Assembly (NCBI GenBank): GCA_030066685.1
Contig: JASJBF010000026.1
Span: forward strand, 109,688 to 173,687
Length of the DNA stretch: 64,000 nt
Origin: Kiloniellales bacterium
Lineage (GTDB): Bacteria; Pseudomonadota; Alphaproteobacteria; Kiloniellales; JAKSBE01
Reading direction: 5' to 3'
Part shown: positions 49,010 through 57,501 of the stretch, in pieces
How the letters are laid out: the number at the start of each line of letters is the position of its first letter
Position numbering within the stretch: position 1 is the stretch's first letter
Program-made: the position numbers and the translations under genes
The notes under the pieces: model-generated
Seen by the model: only the letters and a program-made list of their open reading frames with translations
Told to the model about the DNA's origin: nothing
Databases searched by the model: none

Positions 49010-50410
49010 TTACGCCCTGACCAGAGCCGCCGCGCGCTGCCCGGCGATGCGGCCGAGGGTGATCGCGGTCAGCAGGCCGTTGCCCGAGAGGTAGCCCTCG
49101 ATGCCCGGACCCGAGACGCCGCAGGCCGCGCCGCCGCCGGCAAAGAGGTTGGGCAGCGCGCCGCCGCCCGCGCGTTGCACTCGCGCCGCCTCGTCGACCG
49201 CCAGGCCGCCCTGGGTGTGGAACAGGGCGCCGGTGACCTTGACCGCGCAGTAGGGCGCGGTCAGCGGCGGCTTGCCGGTGAAGTCGCGGCCGAAGGGGTC
49301 GCGCTGCAGGCCGGCCTGGCTCCGGCGGACGGTCTTCAGGGTCTCCGCCAGGGCCGCGGGCGGCAGGCCGGTCGCCGCGGCCAGGGCCTCGGGGGTGGCG
49401 CCGTGCCGGATCGCGCCGGCGGCCTCGGCGTTGCGGAAGTCCTCGAACTCCAGGCCCAGAGCGTGCAGGCGTTCGTCGAAAACGTCCCAGGCGATCCCGC
49501 CGGGCTGGCGCAGCACCGCCAGGGCCTGCTCGGAATAGCCAAGGTGCTCGTTGGAGAAGCGCCGGCCCTCGGCGTTGACCTGGATGCCGCCCTCCATCAT
49601 CAGCGCCCAGCTGATCAGGACGTTGTGCGGGGTCGCGACCGAGCCGTGGCCCTGGCAGGCGCCGAGCTGCCGCAGCTCGGCGCCCAGGGCCTCGCCCCAG
49701 CGCAGGGCCTCGCCCCGGTTGCCCGCGTGGCCGAAGTACTGCGCCGCCGCCATCTCCGGGATGTGCCGGGCGACCAGCGCGGGATCGCCGCCGAAGCCGC
49801 TGCTGGCCAGGATCAGGGCCTCGCAGCCCAGGGTCTCGCTGCTGCCGTCCGGGCGCAGGATCCGCAGCCCGCGGACCCGGCCGTCCGGCTCGGCGAAGAG
49901 GTCGGCCACCTCCGCGCCGGTCAGGATCTCCGCCCCCGCCGCCCGCGCCGCCTGCAGCAGGCGCGCCTCCAGGTCGGCGCCGGTCCGCGCCGGGGTCGCG
50001 TGCATGCGCAGCACGCCGTGGCCGGGGTACTGGAAGCCGGTCACCAGCTGGAAGCCCAGGCCGTGCGCGTCGCTCAGCCATTCGATCGCCGGCGCCGCGG
50101 CCTCGGTCACCAGGCGGACTAGGCTCGCGCAGGCCTTGCCCCCGGCCTTGGCCTGGATGTCGGCGGCGAAGGCGGCCGGGCCGTCCTCGATGCCCTGCTG
50201 CCGCTGGAAGCGCGTGCCCGCCGCCGGCACGAAGCCCGAGGACAGGGAGGTCGAGCCGCTGGGCGAGGCGTCGCGCTCCAGCACCACCACCTCGGCGCCG
50301 GCCTCGCGCGCGGCGATGGCCGCGGTCAGGCCGCAGGCCCCGGCGCCGACGATCGCCACCGGCAGCGTCAGCTCGAAGCGCTGATCCTCGGCGGGCAGGA
50401 CGGCGGTCAT
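49010..50410 (-). CDS. FAD-dependent oxidoreductase (fumarate reductase flavoprotein/3-ketosteroid dehydrogenase-like)
   Basis: 466 residues from ATG 50410. FAD-binding motif VAIVGAGACGLTAAIAAREAG at 18-38, LERDASPSGSTSLSSGFVPAAG, a central capping domain and the C-terminal LFAGGGAACGVSGPGIEGYLSGNGL segment, as in the FAD_binding_2 (FrdA/KstD/urocanate reductase) family. It probably adds or removes a C=C bond in a cyclic or dicarboxylic intermediate. ATG overlaps the stop of the hydrolase gene by 4 nt (50407-50410), so it is the last gene of the operon. Loss of the usual SdhA active-site His-Arg pattern cannot be judged by eye. Confidence 0.86.
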   Translation of the reverse strand: MTAVLPAEDQRFELTLPVAIVGAGACGLTAAIAAREAGAEVVVLERDASPSGSTSLSSGFVPAAGTRFQRQQGIEDGPAAFAADIQAKAGGKACASLVRLVTEAAAPAIEWLSDAHGLGFQLVTGFQYPGHGVLRMHATPARTGADLEARLLQAARAAGAEILTGAEVADLFAEPDGRVRGLRILRPDGSSETLGCEALILASSGFGGDPALVARHIPEMAAAQYFGHAGNRGEALRWGEALGAELRQLGACQGHGSVATPHNVLISWALMMEGGIQVNAEGRRFSNEHLGYSEQALAVLRQPGGIAWDVFDERLHALGLEFEDFRNAEAAGAIRHGATPEALAAATGLPPAALAETLKTVRRSQAGLQRDPFGRDFTGKPPLTAPYCAVKVTGALFHTQGGLAVDEAARVQRAGGGALPNLFAGGGAACGVSGPGIEGYLSGNGLLTAITLGRIAGQRAAALVRA

Positions 50411-51021
50411 CGGCGCACCAAGGCGTCCAGCATCTCGGCGCAAGGCACGATCGTCGCGACCGTCGCCAGGTCGGCCAGCGCCGCCTCGTGGACCTCGGGC
50501 CGGAAGGCGGCGCAGCCGTCGCTGAGGACGATCGTTTGCAGGTCGCGGACGTGGGCGTCGCGCACGGTCGAGGCGACGCCGCCGTTGGTGACGATGCCGC
50601 CGACGATCAGGGTCGCGATCCCGGCCCGGCGCAGGACCCACTCCAGGCGGGTCATGTAGAAGGCCGAATAGGCGACCTTCTCCACCGCCAGGTCAGCGGG
50701 CTGCAGCGCCTCGACCAGCTGGTGGCCCCAGGCGCCGGGGCAGAAGTCGCCCTTGCCCAGGAAGGGCCGCAGTTCTTTCAGGTGTGCGGAGATGAAGGGC
50801 GCGCCCCCGCGCCCCGGCACCAGGGTGAACTGGGTCGAGACGATCCAGCCGCCGGCCTTGCGCAGCGCCGCCGCCAGCGGCGCCAGCCGGCCCGGCAGGG
50901 CTGTGATCTCCGGCGCGCTCTGGCCGGCCCGGCCGTAGGCGCCCTCGGGATGCAGGAAGTCGTTCTGCAGGTCGACCAGCAGGAGGCCCGTGGCCTCCGG
51001 CCGCAACTCGGGAACCGCCAT
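50407..51021 (-). CDS. Isochorismatase-fold hydrolase with Gly at the nucleophile position
   Basis: 204 residues. The isochorismatase-like fold is clear: catalytic Asp17 in LLVDLQNDF, Lys115 in AVEKVAYSAF, and the TNGGVASTVRDA loop at 145-156. In cysteine hydrolases such as maleamate amidohydrolase and nicotinamidase, this loop reads TNxCV; here the nucleophile position (residue 148) is Gly. The same replacement occurs in true isochorismatases like EntB and PhzD, which cleave a vinyl ether without a covalent intermediate. The gene therefore is not expected to be an ordinary amidase despite its operon position after HyuAB. The ATG is 1 nt from the HyuA stop; the stop overlaps the FAD gene by 4 nt. 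Confidence 0.85.
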   Translation of the reverse strand: MAVPELRPEATGLLLVDLQNDFLHPEGAYGRAGQSAPEITALPGRLAPLAAALRKAGGWIVSTQFTLVPGRGGAPFISAHLKELRPFLGKGDFCPGAWGHQLVEALQPADLAVEKVAYSAFYMTRLEWVLRRAGIATLIVGGIVTNGGVASTVRDAHVRDLQTIVLSDGCAAFRPEVHEAALADLATVATIVPCAEMLDALVRR

Positions 51022-51022
51022 C

Positions 51023-53089
51023 TCAGGCCTCCCCCTTGCGCGAGATCACGATGTTGCCGAAGCGGTCGACCCGGCCGTCCAGGTCCGGATCGATGAAGAT
51101 CGTGGTGTCCGGCTGCTCCAGCAGCGCCGGGCCCGGCACCAGGGCGCCGACCGGCAGGTCGAGGCGCTCGTAGACCTTGGCGTCCCGCCAGCCGCCCTCG
51201 ACCCAGACCCGCCGCTCCCCCAGCAGGCAATCGTCCGGCGACTTCTCGCCGCGCGGCGCCAGGATCTCCAGGTCGAACTTCGGCCGCCGCCCGATCACCG
51301 CGATCCGCAGGTTCATGACCCGCATCGGCAGGCCCTCCAGCAGCCGTCCGTAGGCCGCGCGGTAGGCGGTCTCGAAGGCCGCGCGGATCGCGTCCCGCGT
51401 CACCCCGGTGGTCTTGCCCTTCGGGGTCAGGGCCAGCGGCGCACTCACTGTGTGGGTCTGCCCGAGGTAGAGCATGTCCAGCTCGAAAAGGTGGTCGACC
51501 CGCTCGAAGCGGACGCCCGCGGCCTCCAGCAGGGCCTCGCCGCGTTGCGCGGTGCGCAGCATCTCGCCGTCGAGGGCCGCGATGTCGAGCTCGTCCAGCA
51601 GCCGGTTCAGGGTGTGCACGAAGTCGTGGCGCATGTCGGCGATGACGCAGCCCAGCGCCGAGGTCACGCCGGGATAGCGGGGCACCAGGGCCTTGGCCAG
51701 GCCGACCTCCTTGATCAGGGCGCCGGTGTGCAGCGCGCCGCCGCCGCCAAAGGGCATGGCGACGAAGCGCTTTGGGTCGTGGCCGCGCTCGACCGAGACC
51801 AGGCGGATCGCCCCGGCCATGCGGGCGTTGGCGACCCGAATGATCGCCTCGGCGGCGGCCAGAGGATCGAGCCCGAGCGGCTTGCCGACCTCGGCCTCGA
51901 TGGCGCGGATCGCGGCCTCGAGGTCGAGCCGATCCAGCTTGCCGCCGATCGGCCGCGCGGCGTTGATCCGGCCCAGGACGAGGTTGGCGTCGGTCACCGT
52001 CGGCCGGGTATTGCCCAGGCCGTAGCAGGCCGGGCCCGGGTCCGAGCCGGCCGACTCCGGACCGATCTGCAGCAGCCCGCCGCGGTCGACCCAGGCGATG
52101 GAGCCGCCGCCGGCGCCGATGGTGGTGATCTCGATCATCGGCGTGCGCACCACCAGGCCGAAGTCGATCGCGGTCTGCGCCGCCAGGGCGCTCTCGCCCT
52201 CGGCGACCAGCGAGACGTCGAAGGAGGTGCCACCCATGTCGCAGGTGATGACGTTGGGGAAGCCGGCGGCGGTCGCGATCTCGGCGCCGGCGATGACCCC
52301 GGCCGCCGGGCCCGAGAGCGCGGTGCGGACCGGCAGGCGGCGCGCGGTCTCGAGCGACATGACCCCGCCGTTGGACTGCACGATCAGCACCTGGCCGCCG
52401 AAGCCGCCCTCGGCCAGCGCCCCTTCCAGGCGCGCCAGGTAGTCGGCGACCACCGGCTGCAGATAGGCGTTGAGGGTCGCGGTCGAGAGGCGCTCGAACT
52501 CGCGGATCTCCGGCAGGATCTCCGCCGCCGCGCTGACGTGCGGGTTGGGCCAAACCTTCTCGAGCGCCTCCAGCGCCCGGCGCTCGTTTCCGGCGTTGGC
52601 GTAGCCGTTGATGAAGAACAGAGTGACGGCCTCGCAGCCCTGGTCCAGCAACGCCTTCGCGGCGGCCTCGACCTGGTCGGGCGCGACCGGAGTCTCGATC
52701 GTCCCGTCGGCCAGGGTCCGCTCGGCGACCTCCAGGCGCCGGTCGCGCGGCACCACCGGCGCGAAGCGGCCCCAGAGGCCCCAGGTCTGCGGCCGGTCGC
52801 GCCGGCGCATCTCCAGCACGTCGCGAAAGCCCTCGGTGGTGATGATCCCGGTCCTGGCGCCGCGCCGCTCCAGCAGGGCGTTGGTGCCGACCGTGGTGCC
52901 GTGGACCACGGTGCCGATCTCGGCGAAGTCGGGCGCGCCGACGCGGATGCCCTCGACGAAGCCCCGGGACTGGTCGCCGCGCGTGGTCGGCACCTTGGCG
53001 ACCTCGATGGTCCCGCCGGCCTCGTCGAGAAAGAAGAGGTCGGTGAAGGTGCCGCCGACGTCGACCCCGATGACCAGGCGCCCGCTCAT
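51023..53089 (-). CDS. Hydantoinase/oxoprolinase family protein, subunit A (HyuA), second copy
   Basis: 688 residues. ASKHA phosphate motif GVDVGGTFTD at 8-17, HGTTVGTNALLERRG, TCDMGGTSFDVSL and TIGAGGGSIAWVD are all present, plus the C-terminal HyuA domain. With HyuB (overlap 53086-53089) it would phosphorylate and open a cyclic amide, for instance a cyclic imide or lactam. It differs enough from the copy at 5828-7867 (e.g. TFTDLFFLDEAGG vs TFTDLILMDEAGA) to be a different specificity rather than a recent duplicate. It lies mid-operon, after the LeuCD and lyase genes and before the isochorismatase-fold gene. The other end of the operon encodes a TRAP transporter. Confidence 0.93.
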   Translation of the reverse strand: MSGRLVIGVDVGGTFTDLFFLDEAGGTIEVAKVPTTRGDQSRGFVEGIRVGAPDFAEIGTVVHGTTVGTNALLERRGARTGIITTEGFRDVLEMRRRDRPQTWGLWGRFAPVVPRDRRLEVAERTLADGTIETPVAPDQVEAAAKALLDQGCEAVTLFFINGYANAGNERRALEALEKVWPNPHVSAAAEILPEIREFERLSTATLNAYLQPVVADYLARLEGALAEGGFGGQVLIVQSNGGVMSLETARRLPVRTALSGPAAGVIAGAEIATAAGFPNVITCDMGGTSFDVSLVAEGESALAAQTAIDFGLVVRTPMIEITTIGAGGGSIAWVDRGGLLQIGPESAGSDPGPACYGLGNTRPTVTDANLVLGRINAARPIGGKLDRLDLEAAIRAIEAEVGKPLGLDPLAAAEAIIRVANARMAGAIRLVSVERGHDPKRFVAMPFGGGGALHTGALIKEVGLAKALVPRYPGVTSALGCVIADMRHDFVHTLNRLLDELDIAALDGEMLRTAQRGEALLEAAGVRFERVDHLFELDMLYLGQTHTVSAPLALTPKGKTTGVTRDAIRAAFETAYRAAYGRLLEGLPMRVMNLRIAVIGRRPKFDLEILAPRGEKSPDDCLLGERRVWVEGGWRDAKVYERLDLPVGALVPGPALLEQPDTTIFIDPDLDGRVDRFGNIVISRKGEA

Positions 53090-54825
53090 GCCCCAGCGTC
53101 CCTCAGCTTGCGGGTCTCGGCTTCGTCGACCTCCCCGCCGTCGTCCAGCGCGACGCCGTAGTCCCGGGCCGCCGCGTCGGCACTGACGTAGCCCAGCCGC
53201 AGGTCCTCGGCGACCGCCGCCGGATCGCGCTCGAAGGGCGGGCCGTAGCCGCCGCCGCCCGGCGTCTCCAGGGAGAGCCGCTGGCCGCGCGCGAGCCTGA
53301 TCCCGACCATCTTGGAGGCGAAGGGTGGCTCCGCCGTGCCGCCGTCCTGCGGGTAGCGAAAGACGTTGCGCGCCCCGGCCCGGCCGCCGACCACGCCGGG
53401 CGGCGCGAAGCGGCCGCGCTCGCCGAAGAGGAAGGCCTCGGCCGAGTCGTCCAAGAGCTCGATGCCGTAACGCGCGCCCAGGCCGCCGCGGTGGCGCCCC
53501 GGCCCGCCGCTGTCCGGTCGCAGCGCCCATTCCGTGAACTTCACCGGATAGGCCGCCTCCAGGATCTCCAGCGGAGGGATGGTCGCGGTCGAGATCGGGG
53601 CGTTGCCGTGGTTCAGGCCGTCGCCCTCGGGATGGCCGCCGTGGCCCCCGCCGAAGAAGGAGAACATCACCCAGCGCCGGCCGTCGGCGCGGTGCCCGGC
53701 GATCGACAGGGCATTGATGGTGCCATAGGCGCAGCCGTTGACCCGCTCCGGCGCGACCTGTGCCAGGGCGCAGAAGACCACGTCGATGACCCGCAGGATG
53801 GTCTCGGTGTAGCCGCCCACGGGCTTGGGCGCGGTGACGCTCAGCAGGGTGCCCTCGGGGATCACGAAGCGGATCGGCGTCAGCACCCCGGCGTTGGCCG
53901 GCACGTCGGGAAAGAGATGCTTGAGCGCGACGTAGCAGGAGGCGATCGCGGTCGAGCGGGCTATGTTCACCGGCCCGGCGCAGGCCGGCGAGGAGCGCGA
54001 GAAGTCGAGCACCATGCCCTCCTCGTCGATGGTCAGGTCGAGGGCGATCTTCAGCGGCGCGTCGACGATGCCGTCGTTGTCCAGGAAGTCCTCGGCCGAG
54101 ACCCTGCCCCGGGGCAGCTCGGCGATGTGAGCGCGCATCAGCCGCGCGGCCCGCTCTTTGAGCTCCGCCAGGGCCGCGGCCACCGTATCGTCGCCGTAGT
54201 CGTCGAGCAGTTCGCCCAGGCGCCGGACGCCCAGCTCCAGGGCGTTGATCTGGCCGTTGAGGTCGCCGTAGAGGCTGCCGGGCAGGCGCGAGTTGGCCTT
54301 GAGGATCTCGACGATGTCGCCGCGCAGCTCGCCCCGGTCGAAGAGCTTCACCGGCGGGATCAGCATCCCCTCCTGGAAGCACTCGGTGGCGACGGGATTG
54401 TAGTTGCCCGGCACGTTGCCGCCGACGTCGTGCCAATGCCCGACCGAGGCCAGGTAGCAATAGACCTCGCCGTCGCGGAAGTAGGGCCGGACAAGCTTGA
54501 AGTCCGAGAGGTGGGTGCCGCCGTCGTAGGGGTCGTTGAAGATGTAGACGTCTCCCTCCGCCGGGCCCTCTGCCGGCGCGCCCTCCCGCGCGATCTTGTC
54601 GATCACCGCCTTGACCGCGAAGGACATGGCGCCGACGAAGACCGGCAGGCCCGACTTGCCCTGGACCAGAGTCTCCCCCGTCTCGGCGTGGTAGAGGCCG
54701 TGCGAGGCATCGTGGGCCTCGGCAATGATCGGGTTGAAGGCGCTGCGGAACAGGGTCGCGTCCATCTCGTCGGCGACCTGCTCCAGGCGGCCTTTCAGGA
54801 CGGCCAGGGTGACGGGGTCGATCAT
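53086..54825 (-). CDS. Hydantoinase B/oxoprolinase family protein (HyuB), second copy
   Basis: 579 residues from ATG 54825. HyuB hallmarks: MIDPVTLAVLKGRL start, YIFNDPYDGGTHLSDF, EGMLIPPVKLFDRG, FGGGHGGHPEGDGLNHG and the C-terminal TPGGGGYGPP ending. It is the catalytic/ring-opening partner of the HyuA encoded downstream. The start overlaps the lyase stop (54822-54825), and the stop overlaps the HyuA start (53086-53089) by 4 nt, giving tight translational coupling. The GRGLG-type glycine-rich loops match the copy at 8016-9767. Confidence 0.93.
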   Translation of the reverse strand: MIDPVTLAVLKGRLEQVADEMDATLFRSAFNPIIAEAHDASHGLYHAETGETLVQGKSGLPVFVGAMSFAVKAVIDKIAREGAPAEGPAEGDVYIFNDPYDGGTHLSDFKLVRPYFRDGEVYCYLASVGHWHDVGGNVPGNYNPVATECFQEGMLIPPVKLFDRGELRGDIVEILKANSRLPGSLYGDLNGQINALELGVRRLGELLDDYGDDTVAAALAELKERAARLMRAHIAELPRGRVSAEDFLDNDGIVDAPLKIALDLTIDEEGMVLDFSRSSPACAGPVNIARSTAIASCYVALKHLFPDVPANAGVLTPIRFVIPEGTLLSVTAPKPVGGYTETILRVIDVVFCALAQVAPERVNGCAYGTINALSIAGHRADGRRWVMFSFFGGGHGGHPEGDGLNHGNAPISTATIPPLEILEAAYPVKFTEWALRPDSGGPGRHRGGLGARYGIELLDDSAEAFLFGERGRFAPPGVVGGRAGARNVFRYPQDGGTAEPPFASKMVGIRLARGQRLSLETPGGGGYGPPFERDPAAVAEDLRLGYVSADAAARDYGVALDDGGEVDEAETRKLRDAGA

Positions 54826-55712
54826 GTCCGCTTCCGGATGGTCTCGGGGTCGTAGTCCCGGCCGAGCTCGAGCAGCTCCGGCGTGCCGATCACCGCATTG
54901 AGCGCGTCGAAATCGACCATGCGCTCGCGGAAGGGCCGGTTGCTGCCGTTGGCCAGCAGGGCGGCGAAGTAGTCCTGGGCCATGGCCACGAAGGCCCGGA
55001 CCAGGCCGCCCGGGAAGATCACCAGGTCGAAACCCAGGTCCTCCAGCTCGGCGGCGGTCAGCGGCGGGGTCTTGCCGCCCTCCACCATGTTCGCGACCAG
55101 CGGCACGCGCCCGCCCAGCTCGGCGATGATGCGTTCCATGTCCGCGCGGCTCTGCGGCGCCTCGACGAAGAGCAGGTCGGCCCCGGCCTCGGCGTAGGCC
55201 GCGGCGCGGTCCAGGGCCGCCTCCAGGCCCTCGACCGCGATGGCGTCGCTGCGCGCGACAATCAGGGTCTCCGCGCTGCGCCGGGCGTCCCGGGCCGCCG
55301 CGATCTTGCCGCGCATCTCCTCGGTGCTGACCAGGCTCTTGCCGGCCAGGTGGCCGCAGCGCTTGGGCAGGGTCTGGTCCTCGAGCTGGATCGCGTCGGC
55401 GCCGGCGCGCTCGAAGGCCCGGACCGTGCGCCGGACGTTGAGCGCGTTGCCGAAGCCGGTGTCGGCGTCGACCACGATCGGGCAATCCACCCGCTCGCGG
55501 ATCGCCGCCAGGACCTCTGCCACCTCGGTCATATCGACCAGGCCGATGTCCGGCCGGCCGAAGCGGGTGTAGGCGATGCTTGCGCCCGAGAGGTAGACCG
55601 CCTCGGCGCCGGCCCGCTCGGCGAGCAGGGCGGAGAGGCCGTCGTAGACGCCCGGGGCGACCAGGATCCTTCGCTCCCTGAGCCGGCTTCGCAGCCGGGG
55701 GGTATCGGTCAT
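54822..55712 (-). CDS. Isocitrate lyase/PEP mutase-family lyase (2,3-dimethylmalate/methylisocitrate lyase-like)
   Basis: 296 residues, typical of the short branch with 2-methylisocitrate lyase, oxaloacetate decarboxylase, 2,3-dimethylmalate lyase and PEP mutase. Visible active-site features: SGASIAYTRFGRPD (about 42-55), metal-binding DADTGFGN at 82-89, LEDQTLPKRCGH (110-121) with the catalytic Cys119, and the lid Glu region. A Mg-dependent retro-aldol cleavage of a 2-hydroxy-dicarboxylic acid into pyruvate or glyoxylate plus a carboxylic acid is expected. Directly upstream are a LeuCD-type hydratase, which would make the 2-hydroxy acid. The same pair (dimethylmaleate hydratase and 2,3-dimethylmalate lyase) ends nicotinate fermentation. 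It overlaps both neighbours by 4 nt. Confidence 0.88.
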   Translation of the reverse strand: MTDTPRLRSRLRERRILVAPGVYDGLSALLAERAGAEAVYLSGASIAYTRFGRPDIGLVDMTEVAEVLAAIRERVDCPIVVDADTGFGNALNVRRTVRAFERAGADAIQLEDQTLPKRCGHLAGKSLVSTEEMRGKIAAARDARRSAETLIVARSDAIAVEGLEAALDRAAAYAEAGADLLFVEAPQSRADMERIIAELGGRVPLVANMVEGGKTPPLTAAELEDLGFDLVIFPGGLVRAFVAMAQDYFAALLANGSNRPFRERMVDFDALNAVIGTPELLELGRDYDPETIRKRT

Positions 55713-56221
55713 GGGCTGGCCTCCTTCCGCTGGGCCTCGATTTTCTTCTCCAGGTGCGGCACCAGGCCGCCGTCCCGCAGCATCGCCATCAGGAAGTCGG
55801 GGATCGGCTCGCAGGCCAGGACGTCGCCGCTGGTCAGGTTCTCGATCCGCCCGGCCGCCGGATCGACCCGCAGCTTGTCGCCGAAGCGGATGCTGCGCGC
55901 CTCGGGACAGACCAGCACCGCCAGGCCGAGGTTGAGGGCGTTGCGGTAGAACAGCCCGGCGAAGGACTCGGCGACCACCGCGACCACGCCCAGGTGCCGC
56001 AGGGCCTGGGCCGCCTGCTCGCGCGAGGACCCCAGGCCGAAGTTGCGCCCGCCGACCACCACGTCGCCGGGCTTCACGCCCGCCGCGAAACTCGGATCGA
56101 TCGCCTCCAGGCAGTGCGCCGCCAGCACCTCGATCGGTGCCTTCATGTAGGCGCCCGGCGCCAGGGCGTCGGTGTCGACATCGTCCCCGTAGACCCAGGC
56201 CTTGCCGCCCTCGCCGGTCAT
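55709..56221 (-). CDS. 3-isopropylmalate dehydratase small subunit-type protein (LeuD/DmdB-like)
   Basis: 170 residues. The aconitase swivel domain: GDDVDTDALAPGAYM (about 12-26), the GGRNFGLGSSREQAAQAL signature (about 58-75) and conserved SFAGLFYRNALNLGL. It pairs with the large subunit upstream (4-nt overlap at 56218-56221). Together they hydrate or dehydrate an unsaturated C4-C7 dicarboxylate such as isopropylmalate, citraconate, dimethylmaleate or homoaconitate. The operon context (HyuAB, lyase) argues for a catabolic rather than a leucine-biosynthetic role. 4-nt overlap with the lyase gene. Confidence 0.9.
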   Translation of the reverse strand: MTGEGGKAWVYGDDVDTDALAPGAYMKAPIEVLAAHCLEAIDPSFAAGVKPGDVVVGGRNFGLGSSREQAAQALRHLGVVAVVAESFAGLFYRNALNLGLAVLVCPEARSIRFGDKLRVDPAAGRIENLTSGDVLACEPIPDFLMAMLRDGGLVPHLEKKIEAQRKEASP

Positions 56222-57501
56222 CGTTCCTTGCCCTCCGCCAGGATCTCGCGCGGATCGACGATCCGCCCGGCGACCGCCGCCGCGGCCACGCTGTAGGGCG
56301 AGGCCAGGTAGACCTGCGACGAAGCCGCGCCCATGCGGCCCTTGAAGTTGCGCGCCGTCGAGGAGATGCAGACCACGTCTTCGCCCAGCCGGTCGTCGCC
56401 GTAGCCGGCGCAGATCCCGCAGGCGTTGGGCAGCAGCTTGGCCCCGGCCTCGACCAGGACCCCCAGGCTGCCCTCGGCCGCGGCCGCCTCCTGGTCGCGC
56501 AGCGAGGCCGGCGCGACCAGCAGCTCGACCCCCGGCGCCACCTTGCGCCCGCGCAGCACCTCGGCGGCCATGCGCAGGTCGTCCAGCTTGGCGCCGGTGC
56601 AGGCGCCGATGTAGGCGACCTGCGGGCGGACCCCGGCGAAGTCGGCGGCCGGCGCGGCCAGCGCCGGGCTGTGCGGCGCCGCGACCTGGGGCGTCAGCGC
56701 GCCCGCGTCGAAGGTGTGATGCTCCGCGACCGCCGCCCCGGGGTCGCCCTGCCAGGCGCCGACATCGCCCGGATCCGCGCCGATGCCCTCGAGGTAGCTC
56801 GCCGTCACCGCGTCGGGCGCGATCAGCCCGGCCTGCCCGCCCAGCTCGGCGGCCATGTTGCACAAGGTCATGCGCTCCTGCATCGACAGCGCGGCCAGGG
56901 CGTCGCCGGCGTACTCCACCGCCTGGTAGCGGCCGCCGTCCATGCCCAGGCGGGTGCAGAGGAAGAGCATGATGTCCTTGGCCACGACCCCCGGCGACAG
57001 GCGACCGCGCCATTCGATGCGGATGGTCTCGGGCACCTTGAGCCAGATCTCGCCGGTCACCAGCACGCCCGCCATCTCGGTCGCGCCGATGCCGAACATG
57101 TAGCAGCCGAAGGCGCCGCCGGTCGGCGAGTGGCTGTCGCCGCCGACCACGAGCATCCCGGGCCGCAGGTGGCCGCTCTGCGGCAGCACCACGTGGCAGA
57201 TGCCCTCGCGGTCGTGGAAGGCGCGGATGCCCTGCTCGGCGACCCAGTCGCGGGTCAGGTCCAGGATCTCCCGGCTGCCCGCGTCGTTTGCCGGGACGAA
57301 GTGGTCGGTGATCACCACGACCTTGTCCGGGTCCCAGACCGTGACCCCCAGGCGCTCCAGGATCGGCTTGACCCGCCTCGGCCCGCCGGAGTCGTGCATC
57401 ATCGCCAGGTCGACCCGGCAGGTCACGATCTCCCCCGGGGTGACCGACTCGCGGCCCGCGGCCCGGGCGATGATCTTCTCGGCGAGGGTCAGGGCGCTCA
57501 T
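56218..57501 (-). CDS. 3-isopropylmalate dehydratase large subunit-type protein (LeuC/DmdA-like)
   Basis: 427 residues, the short aconitase-superfamily large subunit used by LeuCD and dimethylmaleate hydratase. Domain features: VTPGEIVTCRVDLAMMHDSG at the start, GGDSHSPTGGAFGCYMFGIGATEMA in the middle, and the 4Fe-4S ligand cysteines in YIGACTGAK (about 300) and LPNACGICAGYG (about 362). Its ATG directly abuts the stop of the TRAP large permease (57502), and its stop overlaps LeuD by 4 nt. Substrate is not readable; with the downstream PEP-mutase-type lyase, a hydratase-then-lyase route is likely. Confidence 0.92.
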   Translation of the reverse strand: MSALTLAEKIIARAAGRESVTPGEIVTCRVDLAMMHDSGGPRRVKPILERLGVTVWDPDKVVVITDHFVPANDAGSREILDLTRDWVAEQGIRAFHDREGICHVVLPQSGHLRPGMLVVGGDSHSPTGGAFGCYMFGIGATEMAGVLVTGEIWLKVPETIRIEWRGRLSPGVVAKDIMLFLCTRLGMDGGRYQAVEYAGDALAALSMQERMTLCNMAAELGGQAGLIAPDAVTASYLEGIGADPGDVGAWQGDPGAAVAEHHTFDAGALTPQVAAPHSPALAAPAADFAGVRPQVAYIGACTGAKLDDLRMAAEVLRGRKVAPGVELLVAPASLRDQEAAAAEGSLGVLVEAGAKLLPNACGICAGYGDDRLGEDVVCISSTARNFKGRMGAASSQVYLASPYSVAAAAVAGRIVDPREILAEGKER

